Source: Leptospira selangorensis
GTDB lineage: Bacteria > Spirochaetota > Leptospiria > Leptospirales > Leptospiraceae
Direction of reading: 5' to 3'
Length of the DNA: 64,000 nt
Assembly: GCF_004769405.1 (NCBI RefSeq)
Contig: NZ_RQES01000012.1
Span: 1 to 64,000 of the forward strand
Both the position numbers and the translations under genes were made by a program. Shown piece after piece: positions 55,907-64,000 of the stretch; position 1 is the first letter of the stretch; each line of letters opens with the position of its first letter. A model generated the notes under the pieces. That model was not told the DNA's origin. It saw only the letters and a list, made by a program, of their open reading frames with translations, and ran no database searches.

Positions 55907-57007
55907 TTATTTCTGTATCAATCTAACGGTCAGTTCTTGCAGGGATTTTTCCCTGTAGATCCTAAGTTTTAACCTGCCGCCTAATCCTACTATTCCGACC
56001 TGTTCCCTCAGATCATTAATATTTTTAACTTGGACTCCGTTTGCTTCCATAATGAAGTCATATCGTTTCAAACCGGAACTTTCTGCGGAAGAACCTGAAT
56101 CCATATCATAGACCAAGACTCCCTTCCAATCTGCGGGAATTCCAAGAGCCTTTCTATGGTCCGGAAGTGGGACAGTCGCCATCACTCCCAGAGTGGCAGG
56201 TCGGATAATTCTGCCCTTATTCTCTTCGATGAGCTGGATTATCTTTTTGGCATAATTCATCGGGATCGCAAAACCGATGCCGGTGTTCCTACCAGAATCG
56301 CTTCGGATCAAACGATTGATCCCGATTACTTCTCCGTAAATATTAAGAAGAGGCCCACCGCTGGAACCAGGATTGATCATGCTGTCTGTTTGGATATGGG
56401 TTTGGCCCGTCTCATCCAGATCTTCTCTATATTTTGCGGAAACAACACCCACTGAAAAAGATCTTTCTAAACCGAAGGGAGAACCGATTGCAATTGCCCA
56501 ATCCCCCACTTCTATCTTATCAGAATCTCCGAAAGAAACTGGTTTGAGTCCGCTTCCTTCTTTGATTTTCAGAAGAGCGATATCCGCTCTTTCATGGCTT
56601 CCCACAAATTTAGCGGGGAAAACACTACCGTCGGAAGCAATTACTTCTATACTTTCCGCATCCAAGATCACGTGAAAATTTGTGACAACATATCCTTTTT
56701 CGTGGATGAGAAACCCGCTCCCGAAAGAGGAAAGTTTTTCGGTGCGATAATCGAAATATTGATAAGGGCTTGTAATCGCTTCTGTTTTTTTGGTACGGAT
56801 AGAAACTACAGAATCCTTTGCGGAATTATAAACATTTCGAAAAGCATTCTGCAATTGGATCCCGGCTCTTTGGTCGGAATATCCGAGAGGTTTGCCGCCT
56901 CGGAAAAAGGAGGACAAACCTCCTTCTCCCGGAAGAATGAGGACGAATAGGAATAAAACCAAAAGTCCGATATTGATCCAAACGATTTTAGGAAGACGAA
57001 TATTCAT
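55907..57007 (-). CDS. HtrA/DegS-like membrane-anchored serine protease
   Basis: A 366-residue trypsin-fold protease. One N-terminal helix (about 8-26) anchors it. The triad is His112 (TNFHV), Asp142 (ADIALL) and Ser216 (GSSGGPL). A single PDZ domain fills about residues 270-366. The one-anchor, one-PDZ layout is that of DegS, a periplasmic stress protease that triggers sigma-E release in other bacteria; no RseA-like gene is adjacent. The start is fixed by the anchor. Its ATG overlaps the ATG of the divergent gene (CATG). Confidence 0.92.
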   Translation of the reverse strand: MNIRLPKIVWINIGLLVLFLFVLILPGEGGLSSFFRGGKPLGYSDQRAGIQLQNAFRNVYNSAKDSVVSIRTKKTEAITSPYQYFDYRTEKLSSFGSGFLIHEKGYVVTNFHVILDAESIEVIASDGSVFPAKFVGSHERADIALLKIKEGSGLKPVSFGDSDKIEVGDWAIAIGSPFGLERSFSVGVVSAKYREDLDETGQTHIQTDSMINPGSSGGPLLNIYGEVIGINRLIRSDSGRNTGIGFAIPMNYAKKIIQLIEENKGRIIRPATLGVMATVPLPDHRKALGIPADWKGVLVYDMDSGSSAESSGLKRYDFIMEANGVQVKNINDLREQVGIVGLGGRLKLRIYREKSLQELTVRLIQK

Positions 57008-58085
57008 GCAATCAGACTCAACCCACCTTCTACCTAACGGAAAGAATCGTCGACTAGGATTCTTATCCGGGATACCCGTTTTGTTTTTTCTATTCTTTTC
57101 CGGCCAAGGATGTATTCCCTATCTTTATCATTTGGGAAAAGAACAGGCAAAGATATTACTACAAAGAAAAGCAATCTCAGAAGTTTTAGCCGATCCAGAG
57201 ATACCGGAAACTACCAAAACAAAATTAAAAGAAGTGGAGAAGATCAGAGAATTCGGGATCCAAGAATTGGCACTCTCTCCGGAAGGTGGCTTCAAAAGTT
57301 TTGTACAATTGGATAGACCAGCAATCGGTTGGCATGTAAGCGCCTGCCATCCTCTTAAATTCGAATCCTATACTTGGTGGTTCCCCATTGCAGGAAGAGT
57401 CCCATACAAAGGATATTTTTCTCTCGAAAAAGTAAAAGAAGAAGAACAATCTTTAAAAGACCAGGGCTTCGATACAAGAATACGAATCACAGCGGGTTAT
57501 TCCACCTTGGGATGGTTCGAAGACCCGTTATTCTCTTCTCAACTTTATGAAGATCCGGGAGATCTAGCTTCAATCGTTATCCACGAAATGGCGCATGCCA
57601 CAGTATATTTTCCAGGAGATACTTTATTTAATGAAAGTTATGCAAGTTTTGTAGAAGACCAGGGCTCGGAGGAATATGTCTTAAAGATCGGAGGCCCAAA
57701 ACTTTTAGAAGAAAGAAGAAAATCGGAAGAAGAAACGAAACTTTATAAAAACTTAATTATAGAAACTGCAAATTCACTAAAGGCAGCATACTCGAAAGGT
57801 GACACAGATGATGTGCTAAGAGCCAAAAAATCGGAGATCATCGGCGACTTTAGAAAAAAAATCCTCCAAACAAAATGGACTAAGATCAATTCTAAAAAAC
57901 TTGCAGAAAAAGATTGGAATAATGAAGACTTCATCGGAATGCTTAGATACAATTCCGGAACCGGGTATTTCAAAAGAAGGTTTATAGAAGTTGGAAAGGA
58001 TTTTTCTAAATTCCACGAAGAGATGAAAAAGTTAAAAGAGAGAAGTGCAGAAGAGAGGAAAGCACTATTAGAAGAGAAAAATTAA
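57006..58085 (+). CDS. DUF2265-type predicted aminopeptidase, lipoprotein
   Basis: About 359 residues. Signal peptide with a lipobox (SGQGC, about residue 36), then a metallopeptidase domain with His193-EMAH197 and a downstream NESYASFVE that supplies the third zinc ligand, as in the predicted-aminopeptidase family PF10023. The C-terminal part is a Lys/Glu-rich helical tail. Likely anchored in the periplasm or outer membrane. AGGAAG lies 10 bases before the ATG, within the HtrA coding region. It is divergent from the HtrA gene with overlapping start codons. Confidence 0.83.
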   Translation: MQSDSTHLLPNGKNRRLGFLSGIPVLFFLFFSGQGCIPYLYHLGKEQAKILLQRKAISEVLADPEIPETTKTKLKEVEKIREFGIQELALSPEGGFKSFVQLDRPAIGWHVSACHPLKFESYTWWFPIAGRVPYKGYFSLEKVKEEEQSLKDQGFDTRIRITAGYSTLGWFEDPLFSSQLYEDPGDLASIVIHEMAHATVYFPGDTLFNESYASFVEDQGSEEYVLKIGGPKLLEERRKSEEETKLYKNLIIETANSLKAAYSKGDTDDVLRAKKSEIIGDFRKKILQTKWTKINSKKLAEKDWNNEDFIGMLRYNSGTGYFKRRFIEVGKDFSKFHEEMKKLKERSAEERKALLEEKN

Positions 58086-58092
58086 ATCGTTT

Positions 58093-58175
58093 TCGAATGA
58101 AAAATTTTCAGGAATAGATTCGTCGATACGTTTTATACTTTTCAAATCAGATACAAATAAGATACTTTCATTCGA
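58093..58175. promoter_or_regulatory. long-range inverted repeat before efflux operon
   Basis: TCGAATGAAA (58093-58102) and TTTCATTCGA (58166-58175) are perfect 10-base inverted arms 63 bases apart. Direct GATAC repeats lie between (near 58151 and 58161). The second arm abuts the ATG at 58176. No metalloregulator gene is visible, but a repressor or leader-RNA role is possible. Confidence 0.4.
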
Positions 58176-58526
58176 ATGTCTGGCCTGGGAAAAATCAGAA
58201 GATATCCTTATTTTATCCTTCCCTTTTTTCTATTCCAATTCTCCATTTCCTTCTATCCTACCCCTAGCGGACTGGAAACAGGATACCAAATCAAACAAAA
58301 GGTCCATAAAAACCTAGTAAAATGGACTCATAAAGCGGATATGGACGAGGATGGGATCTACTCCGGTTGGATGTCGGATTCTTCAGAATATGATCCTTCT
58401 TCCGAGATCTCCGATTTTTTAATATCTAGATTCTTTACTAAAACCTCGAAAAAGCAACTTTCCTGCGGATCTCAATTCGTTTTGTCGAATTTGCTCACAG
58501 ATCTGCCCCCTCCCCTGTCGATTTAA
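58176..58526 (+). CDS. hypothetical exported small protein upstream of RND operon
   Basis: A 116-residue protein, unrecognised. A hydrophobic N-terminal stretch (about 11-28, YFILPFFLFQFSISFYP) suggests export. The rest is polar with a single Cys (LSCGSQ), an acidic DMDEDGIYSGW segment and a Pro-rich end. No strong ribosome site. It precedes the efflux genes on the same strand (60-base gap) and may be a periplasmic accessory; this is inference from position. Confidence 0.5.
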   Translation: MSGLGKIRRYPYFILPFFLFQFSISFYPTPSGLETGYQIKQKVHKNLVKWTHKADMDEDGIYSGWMSDSSEYDPSSEISDFLISRFFTKTSKKQLSCGSQFVLSNLLTDLPPPLSI

Positions 58527-58586
58527 ATATTAGTATTTATTAAAATTCTAAATCGTATCCTGAAATCATATAGGGGGTATTCCAGT

Positions 58587-59915
58587 ATGTACTCATACAT
58601 ATTCCGAAAAAAACGTTTTCTTATTCTATTATATTTAAGTGCACTATGCCTTGCTCTGGAGGCAGATCCGCCCGATCCGGAAGCGGAGATAACGGCACCT
58701 AACGTTAAATTTATAGACTTAAAAGAAGCGGAAGACTTATTTTTAAAAAATAATCTATCACTTCTTGCCTCCAAATTAGATGCAGAATCCCGGAAAGGAG
58801 CCGTATTACAGGCGAGGCTTTGGGATAATCCTTCCGTATTTTTGGATCAGAATATCTATAATCAGAATACGGGAGTTTATTTAGATACCACAAGACATGG
58901 ACAAACCGCAATCCAAGTCCAACAGTTATTCCTATTAGCAGGCAAACGAGATAAAAGGATCCGTCTCTCCAAATGGAACCAAGAAATTGCGGAGCAATTA
59001 TTTTATGATACACTTAGGTCCTTAAGATTGGAGCTCAGGTCCACTTTTTACGGTTTATATTTTTCCAAAAAGGCTTTGGAATTTTACGACGAAAGTATTC
59101 CCCAGGTAAGGAGTACAATAATAGGCGCAGAAAAAGTTTATAAAAGTAGAGAGATGCTTCTTTCCGAAGTTCTGCGTTTAAAAGCGATCCTATTTCGTTT
59201 GGAAACGGATCGTTCCGAGTTAGTAAAAGATATCCTGGATAAGGAAGCTTCTCTCAAAGTATTATTGAATGAGCCGAGTTTTTACGATTCGGAAATTTCT
59301 CCCTCCTATATTCCAAATAATGAATATACCCCGCTTACTCCCGGGTTAAATCAGAATGAGCTCATCAATAATGCCATGGAATGGAGGCCGGATCTTAGAA
59401 GTATGGAACTTTCCGTCAAAGCGGAACAGACCAATCTTTCTCTACAAAAAGCCATGGCCGTCCCCGATCTCGCTCTGGGCGGAAGCTGGGATAGAGCCGG
59501 AAATTATATACAGAACTATTACGGATTTACCGTATCCACGACAATTCCGGTATTCGATCGGAACCAAGGAAATATCAAAACTTCCGAAATGGCTCTTGCT
59601 TCGAAAAAGGCTGCATACGAGGAAAAACGTTTGAGCGTAAAAACGGAAGTAAAGGCGGCCCTCGCTAAACTTAAGGAAAAAGAGAGAGTATTCGGCGAAT
59701 ACAGAAATTATTTTACTCAGGATTATAGAAATCTAGCAAATCTAATGATAGAAAATTATAGAAAAAAATACATTACAATTTTACAATTTGCTGATTTTTA
59801 CGAATCATACAGCGATAGTATAGTGAAAGCGATACGGTTAAATTCAGATCTAATAGAATCTATGGAAATCCTGAATAGTAGCATCGGAAAAACGATCTTA
59901 GGAGCGGACAAATAG
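58587..59915 (+). CDS. TolC-family outer-membrane efflux protein (CzcC/CusC-like)
   Basis: A 442-residue outer-membrane factor. Signal peptide (about 1-25), then two TolC repeats of long helices: the first begins LKEAEDLFLKNNLSLLASKLDAESRKGAVLQARLWDNPSV, the second about residue 255 with NAMEWRPDLRSMELSVKAEQTNLSLQKAMAVPDL. It forms the exit duct of a tripartite pump. An unusual AGGGGG lies about 10 bases before the ATG. The adaptor ATG follows its stop with no gap, so the operon is translationally coupled. Confidence 0.88.
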   Translation: MYSYIFRKKRFLILLYLSALCLALEADPPDPEAEITAPNVKFIDLKEAEDLFLKNNLSLLASKLDAESRKGAVLQARLWDNPSVFLDQNIYNQNTGVYLDTTRHGQTAIQVQQLFLLAGKRDKRIRLSKWNQEIAEQLFYDTLRSLRLELRSTFYGLYFSKKALEFYDESIPQVRSTIIGAEKVYKSREMLLSEVLRLKAILFRLETDRSELVKDILDKEASLKVLLNEPSFYDSEISPSYIPNNEYTPLTPGLNQNELINNAMEWRPDLRSMELSVKAEQTNLSLQKAMAVPDLALGGSWDRAGNYIQNYYGFTVSTTIPVFDRNQGNIKTSEMALASKKAAYEEKRLSVKTEVKAALAKLKEKERVFGEYRNYFTQDYRNLANLMIENYRKKYITILQFADFYESYSDSIVKAIRLNSDLIESMEILNSSIGKTILGADK

Positions 59916-60935
59916 ATGTTTTCTTCTTTGTATGAACGTTATCTGAAAGGAAGACCTAAAAGATGGCTCCTTATTCTCATTTTTATAATATTCTCTTTCT
60001 GGCTAAACTCGTGGTATTCTTCCCATAAACAGAAGGAAGCCTGGAAGGAAGAAAAAGATAGAAGTCCCAAAGTTACCGACAACGGACAACATATAGAATT
60101 CCCTTCCGATTCTCCTGCACTTGCAAAATTCGAAACAGTAAAAGTGGGGATCGGTAACGCATCTTTTTCTGTCCTTGCTCCTGCAAGGGTGATCGCAAGT
60201 ATCAATACTTCCGTAAACTCAGGAGAAAAAATCATTCTTTTTGATTCCGGAGAAACCACCCAAATCTACGCCGAATACAAAAGAGGAAGAGCCGTTACTT
60301 CCAAGTCATTAAAAGATTTGAATCGAGTCAGGGATATGTATGCAAACCAAGCAGCAACAGGAAGAGAAGTTGCAGAAGCGGAATCGAATTTTGCGATCGC
60401 CAAATCCGAAAGTGCGGAAGCGGAATCAAAACTTAGGACCATAGGTTTTAATCCCAAAGAATTGGATTCAGTCACCGGTTCCTCTCTTTGGCTCATCTGC
60501 GACGTGCCGGAATCACAGTTGAGCGAGGTTCAAAAAGGAGAAGAAGTACGGATCCAATTCTCCTCCTTTCCCGGAAAAATATTCTTAGGAGAAGCGGAAG
60601 CAGTGGGAGAAGTGGTGGATCCTATATTAAGAACCGTTAAAGTTCGGGTCACAATTAAAAATCCCAAGGATAAAATCCTACCTGGAATGTATGCAAGGGT
60701 CGATTTCGGTGATCCTAGAACTTCCGTCATAGTATTACCTAATAATTCCATAGTCACAGTGGATGAAAAAAGTTATGTTTTCATCCAGGAAGAACCGGGA
60801 ATATTCATAAGAAGGCAGGTAGTATTAGGAACATCCGGAGAAGATAGAACGATCATAAACGGAGGCCTTCAAACGGGAGATAACGTGATCATAAACGGAG
60901 CCTTTCTTTTAAAAGGTTTAAGTTTCGGATTCTAA
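59916..60935 (+). CDS. RND efflux periplasmic adaptor (CzcB/CusB-like)
   Basis: A 339-residue membrane-fusion protein. One N-terminal membrane anchor (about 15-35), a short coiled-coil hairpin (about 110-170, NQAATGREVAEAESNFAIAKSESAEAESKL), a beta-barrel region (LWLICDVPESQLSEVQKGEEVRIQFSSFPG) and a membrane-proximal domain (VLPNNSIVTVDEKSYVFI). It links the inner-membrane pump to the TolC-like duct. No His- or Met-rich metal-binding N-terminus is seen. The stop is one base before the pump ATG. Confidence 0.87.
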   Translation: MFSSLYERYLKGRPKRWLLILIFIIFSFWLNSWYSSHKQKEAWKEEKDRSPKVTDNGQHIEFPSDSPALAKFETVKVGIGNASFSVLAPARVIASINTSVNSGEKIILFDSGETTQIYAEYKRGRAVTSKSLKDLNRVRDMYANQAATGREVAEAESNFAIAKSESAEAESKLRTIGFNPKELDSVTGSSLWLICDVPESQLSEVQKGEEVRIQFSSFPGKIFLGEAEAVGEVVDPILRTVKVRVTIKNPKDKILPGMYARVDFGDPRTSVIVLPNNSIVTVDEKSYVFIQEEPGIFIRRQVVLGTSGEDRTIINGGLQTGDNVIINGAFLLKGLSFGF

Positions 60936-60936
60936 A

Positions 60937-63900
60937 ATGATAGATAAACTTATCTCCTTTTGTTTAGAAAATAGGATCCCTAGTATAACCCTTGCTGTCT
61001 CCATTTTAGGATTCGGACTTTGGTCCTGGTCCGATCTAAAAAAAGAAGCATACCCGGACGTGGGAGATACTCAGGTAAGCGTAATTGCACTTCTTCCCGG
61101 AAAAGCTGCCTTAGAAGTGGAGAGAAGAATCACTCTCCCTTTAGAAAGAGGGTTAAATTCCGTTCCATATGTTCTGACCAGAAGATCCAAAACAATTTTC
61201 GGATTAAGCGTTTTACAATTCGTATTCGAGGACGGAATCACTGATTTTACCGCAAGGCAACTCGTTTTAGAAAGACTGAATAATGTTGAATTGCCGGAAG
61301 AAGCCGAAGTAAGCCTTGCACCTTTGACAGGACCGGTTGGAGAAATTTTTCGTTATACTATAGAAGCGGATCCGGAATGGACTCCTATGGAACTCCGTAC
61401 ATTACAGGATTGGGTGATCATTCCATCTCTAAGACAGGTCCCCGGTGTAGCGGATATTGTAAACTTCGGAGGTCTTGAAAAACAGATCCATATCATCACC
61501 TCTCCCAACAGATTATATAGATATCATCTTTCTCTTTCGGACCTGATGGAAGCGGTTAAAAATAATAACCGAAATACGGGAGGAAATATTCTCACAAGAG
61601 GAGAGCAAGGTTTCGTAGTACGCGGATTAGGTGCCATCCAGACAAAAGAGGATATCGAGAATATAGTGGTTACCGCTGTCGGTGGAACTCCGATATATAT
61701 CAGCAATCTTGCCTCTGTGGAAGAGTATCCCAGATATCCGGACGGATTTTTCAGTTATAGTCTTAGGAATCCGATCACTGGAGAGATCAAAGCTAGAAAT
61801 TCAGGCATCCAAGGTTTGATCGCGATGAGAAGAGGAGAAAACCCTTCCGAAGTGATCGAAAGAGTCCGAGATAGAATAAACTTTATCAACAAACATCTTC
61901 TTCCGAAAGAAGTAAAGATAGTAGCTACGTATGACAGGACAGAGCTAGTAGACTATACGATCCGCACAGTATATCATACCTTATTCGAAGGAGTTAGTAT
62001 AGTAACTCTAGTTCTGATTTTTTTCTTAGGAAGTTTAAGATCCGCACTCGTGGTTGCTTGCACGATTCCGATTTCATTATTATTCGGATTTACCATGATG
62101 AAACTCACAGGTATTCCGGCCAACCTACTCTCTTTGGGAGCGATCGACTTTGGGATCATAGTAGACGGTGCAGTCGTTATGGTGGAGAATATTTTCAGAA
62201 AATATTCGGATCACAGAAAAACACATCGGGCTGGGACCGGGTTTGCGGAAATTTTGGATCTTACCAAAACATCCGCCACGGAAGTGGGAAAAGAGATCTT
62301 TTTTTCCATCACGATCATCATATTCGCATATCTTCCTATATTCACATTCCAAAGGATAGAAGGGAAATTATTCTCTCCTATGGCATTCACACTTTCTTAT
62401 GCCATATTGGGAAGTTTATTATTAACGCTTACAGTAATACCCGTGCTCATGGCCTTACTTTATAGGTCCAAAATGGGCTCTTATTCGGATACTCCCCTAG
62501 AATGGAAAAATCCGGTTCTGGAAAATCTATTAAAACTTTATGATACTGTAATAAATATCGCCTTAAAATCCCCCGGAAAAACCGTAGGTTACTCTCTTGG
62601 GATCGTATTATTTACTTTCACAGTAGGTTTCGCCAGACTGGGGACGGAGTTCCTGCCTGAATTGGACGAAGGCGCAATCAATGTAAGATGTTTTTTTCCG
62701 GTCGGTATGCATATACGAGGAGCCGAAAAATATATTCCGTCCATTAAAGAATCATTATTAAAACACGAACAAGTTTCTGTGGTTCTAACACAACTCGGAA
62801 GAAATGACGAGGGAACGGATCCTTACGGACCGAATCGTTTGGAAATCCTGGTAGGTTTGAAAGATTACGAACTCTGGAAGGAAAAAATTCCGAAAGCGGA
62901 ACTTTTAAAAAGAATCAAAAAGGATCTGCAGGACATTCTCCCAGGAGTACAACTTCTTTTTTCCCAGCCGATTTTGGATAATGTTACCGAATCTGTAACA
63001 GGAAGCGTTTCTGATCTTGCGATTTTTTTGAATGGAGAAGATCTAAAGGAACTCAGAAAAACCGCGGGCGAAATCCTTGAAATCATTCGAGAAATACATG
63101 GAGCCACGGAATCCGGGATAGAACAAGAAAGGGATCAGGCTCAACTCACTATAGAAGTGAACCGAAAAAATTCCGCAAGATACGGGATCAATGCCTCGGA
63201 TATCCTAAACACTGTGGAAGCGGCAATCGGTGGAAAAGAAGTGGGAGAACTTTACGACGGCCCAAGAAGATTCGATATAGTGGTAAGATACACCACAGAC
63301 TTCCGCTCCTCTTTGGAATCCGTCAAAAATCTTTTAGTCAGTTCCCCTAGCGGAGGAAGGATACCTCTTTCCGAACTTGCGACGATAGAATTAAAAGACG
63401 GACCTACGATCATCCAAAGACAGGATGGAAAAAGACAAATCTCCGTACGCACAAACATTAGGGGAAGAGACCAGGGAAGTTTTGTCCAAGAAGCTAAACA
63501 AAAAATTTCCGAAAAAGTAGTACTGCCCGAAGGGATTAATATTGGATGGGGAGGACAATTCGAAAATTTAACTAGAGCAGGCGAAAGGTTAAGGATAGTA
63601 ATTCCTGCGACCCTCGGGCTTATATTCTGCTTTCTATTTGCGATCTTTAGAATTCCACGTTATGCTCTATTAGGACTTGCAGGACTTCCGATTTCGGTTA
63701 CCGGAGGAATTCTTGCATTACAGTTAAGAGGTATGAATTTTTCGGTCTCCGCCGGAGTTGGATTTGTTTCCCTTTTCGGAATTTCGACTATGACCTGCGT
63801 CTTATTCGTTTCCAGAATGTTACATTTACTTAGTGATGGTCATCATCTGGATCTGAAAAATTCGGTATTAGAGGCGGCAAAATTGCAATTCAGACCGAGA

Positions 63901-64000
63901 ATCATGACTGTTCTTCTAGCTCTACTAGGTTTAATTCCAGCGGCAACCGCCACTGGGATCGGTTCGGATGTGCAAAGACCCTTGGCAACAGTTATAGTAG
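60937..64000 (+). CDS. heavy-metal RND pump (CzcA/CusA family), truncated by window end
   Basis: ATG at 60937, open to the window end (1021 residues seen; family about 1030-1080). Inner-membrane proton-driven exporter. TM4 carries AIDFGIIVDGAVVMVEN with Asp404; the DFG...DGA...EN form is that of divalent-cation (Zn/Co/Ni/Cd) pumps rather than Cu/Ag CusA. The porter domain starts LENRIPS..., with PDVGDTQV. The usual TM10-11 motif reads GFVSLFGISTMTCVLFVSR, so the common LNG is replaced by MTC. The stop lies just beyond the window. No metalloregulator is seen. Confidence 0.9.
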   Translation, partial: MIDKLISFCLENRIPSITLAVSILGFGLWSWSDLKKEAYPDVGDTQVSVIALLPGKAALEVERRITLPLERGLNSVPYVLTRRSKTIFGLSVLQFVFEDGITDFTARQLVLERLNNVELPEEAEVSLAPLTGPVGEIFRYTIEADPEWTPMELRTLQDWVIIPSLRQVPGVADIVNFGGLEKQIHIITSPNRLYRYHLSLSDLMEAVKNNNRNTGGNILTRGEQGFVVRGLGAIQTKEDIENIVVTAVGGTPIYISNLASVEEYPRYPDGFFSYSLRNPITGEIKARNSGIQGLIAMRRGENPSEVIERVRDRINFINKHLLPKEVKIVATYDRTELVDYTIRTVYHTLFEGVSIVTLVLIFFLGSLRSALVVACTIPISLLFGFTMMKLTGIPANLLSLGAIDFGIIVDGAVVMVENIFRKYSDHRKTHRAGTGFAEILDLTKTSATEVGKEIFFSITIIIFAYLPIFTFQRIEGKLFSPMAFTLSYAILGSLLLTLTVIPVLMALLYRSKMGSYSDTPLEWKNPVLENLLKLYDTVINIALKSPGKTVGYSLGIVLFTFTVGFARLGTEFLPELDEGAINVRCFFPVGMHIRGAEKYIPSIKESLLKHEQVSVVLTQLGRNDEGTDPYGPNRLEILVGLKDYELWKEKIPKAELLKRIKKDLQDILPGVQLLFSQPILDNVTESVTGSVSDLAIFLNGEDLKELRKTAGEILEIIREIHGATESGIEQERDQAQLTIEVNRKNSARYGINASDILNTVEAAIGGKEVGELYDGPRRFDIVVRYTTDFRSSLESVKNLLVSSPSGGRIPLSELATIELKDGPTIIQRQDGKRQISVRTNIRGRDQGSFVQEAKQKISEKVVLPEGINIGWGGQFENLTRAGERLRIVIPATLGLIFCFLFAIFRIPRYALLGLAGLPISVTGGILALQLRGMNFSVSAGVGFVSLFGISTMTCVLFVSRMLHLLSDGHHLDLKNSVLEAAKLQFRPRIMTVLLALLGLIPAATATGIGSDVQRPLATVIV

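Overview
The window looks like chromosomal DNA of a Leptospira species. This is inferred from gene content, not proven: spirochaete-style lipoproteins, many membrane SpoIIE phosphatases and multi-sensor kinases, a DUF3332 lipoprotein, an MBOAT acyltransferase, and housekeeping genes (rnpB, hpf, rarA, mutL, purM, murI, hisC) scattered among signalling genes. Genes are dense, many neighbours overlap or abut, and no phage, insertion sequence, CRISPR array, tRNA or rRNA was seen.

Region by region. 0.3-6.1 kb: a lipoprotein, a patatin-like lipase, a sigma-70-like protein, a lipoprotein-type intradiol dioxygenase, a Cys-rich repeat protein, a peroxiredoxin-like protein and a TerC membrane protein. 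6.1-11.0 kb (minus strand): rnpB, the RNase P RNA, followed directly by two paralogous membrane proteins, a thioesterase, a SpoIIE phosphatase and a C69 peptidase. 11.1-15.2 kb: a PlsC acyltransferase, a TPR protein behind a textbook sigma-54 promoter, hpf with a partner gene, and a nitronate monooxygenase-like enzyme. 15.2-23.4 kb: an ECF sigma factor with a probable anti-sigma factor, PilZ, MBOAT, the DUF3332 lipoprotein, an operon of hypothetical protein-SpoIIE-crotonase-DUF192, and an HExxH lipoprotein.

23.5-40.3 kb is a signalling island. It has two chemoreceptors whose C-terminal 414 residues are almost identical, an outer-membrane barrel co-directional with the first, a 1470-residue cytosolic PAS/GAF kinase, a dCache kinase with a stand-alone receiver, a REC-GGDEF*-EAL phosphodiesterase and, divergent from it, a three-domain protein. 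That last protein joins a [2Fe-2S] ferredoxin, a class III nucleotide cyclase and a class I (ascorbate/cytochrome c peroxidase-like) haem peroxidase in one chain. All key catalytic residues of the three domains are visible. It is the most striking object in the window and suggests a cyclase gated by redox or peroxide.

40.3-58.1 kb: hisC, a 56-residue small ORF with a perfect Shine-Dalgarno sequence, OsmC, an ArsR-AHSA1-DoxX-YdeI-DUF1801 operon with twin operator palindromes, rarA, a DedA-like protein, mutL, a 7TMR-DISM kinase, a ClC channel, purM, a FecR lipoprotein, murI, an aminotransferase, an HtrA/DegS protease and a divergent DUF2265-type aminopeptidase lipoprotein. 58.1-64.0 kb: a heavy-metal RND efflux operon (TolC-like, adaptor, pump) whose pump gene runs off the window end.
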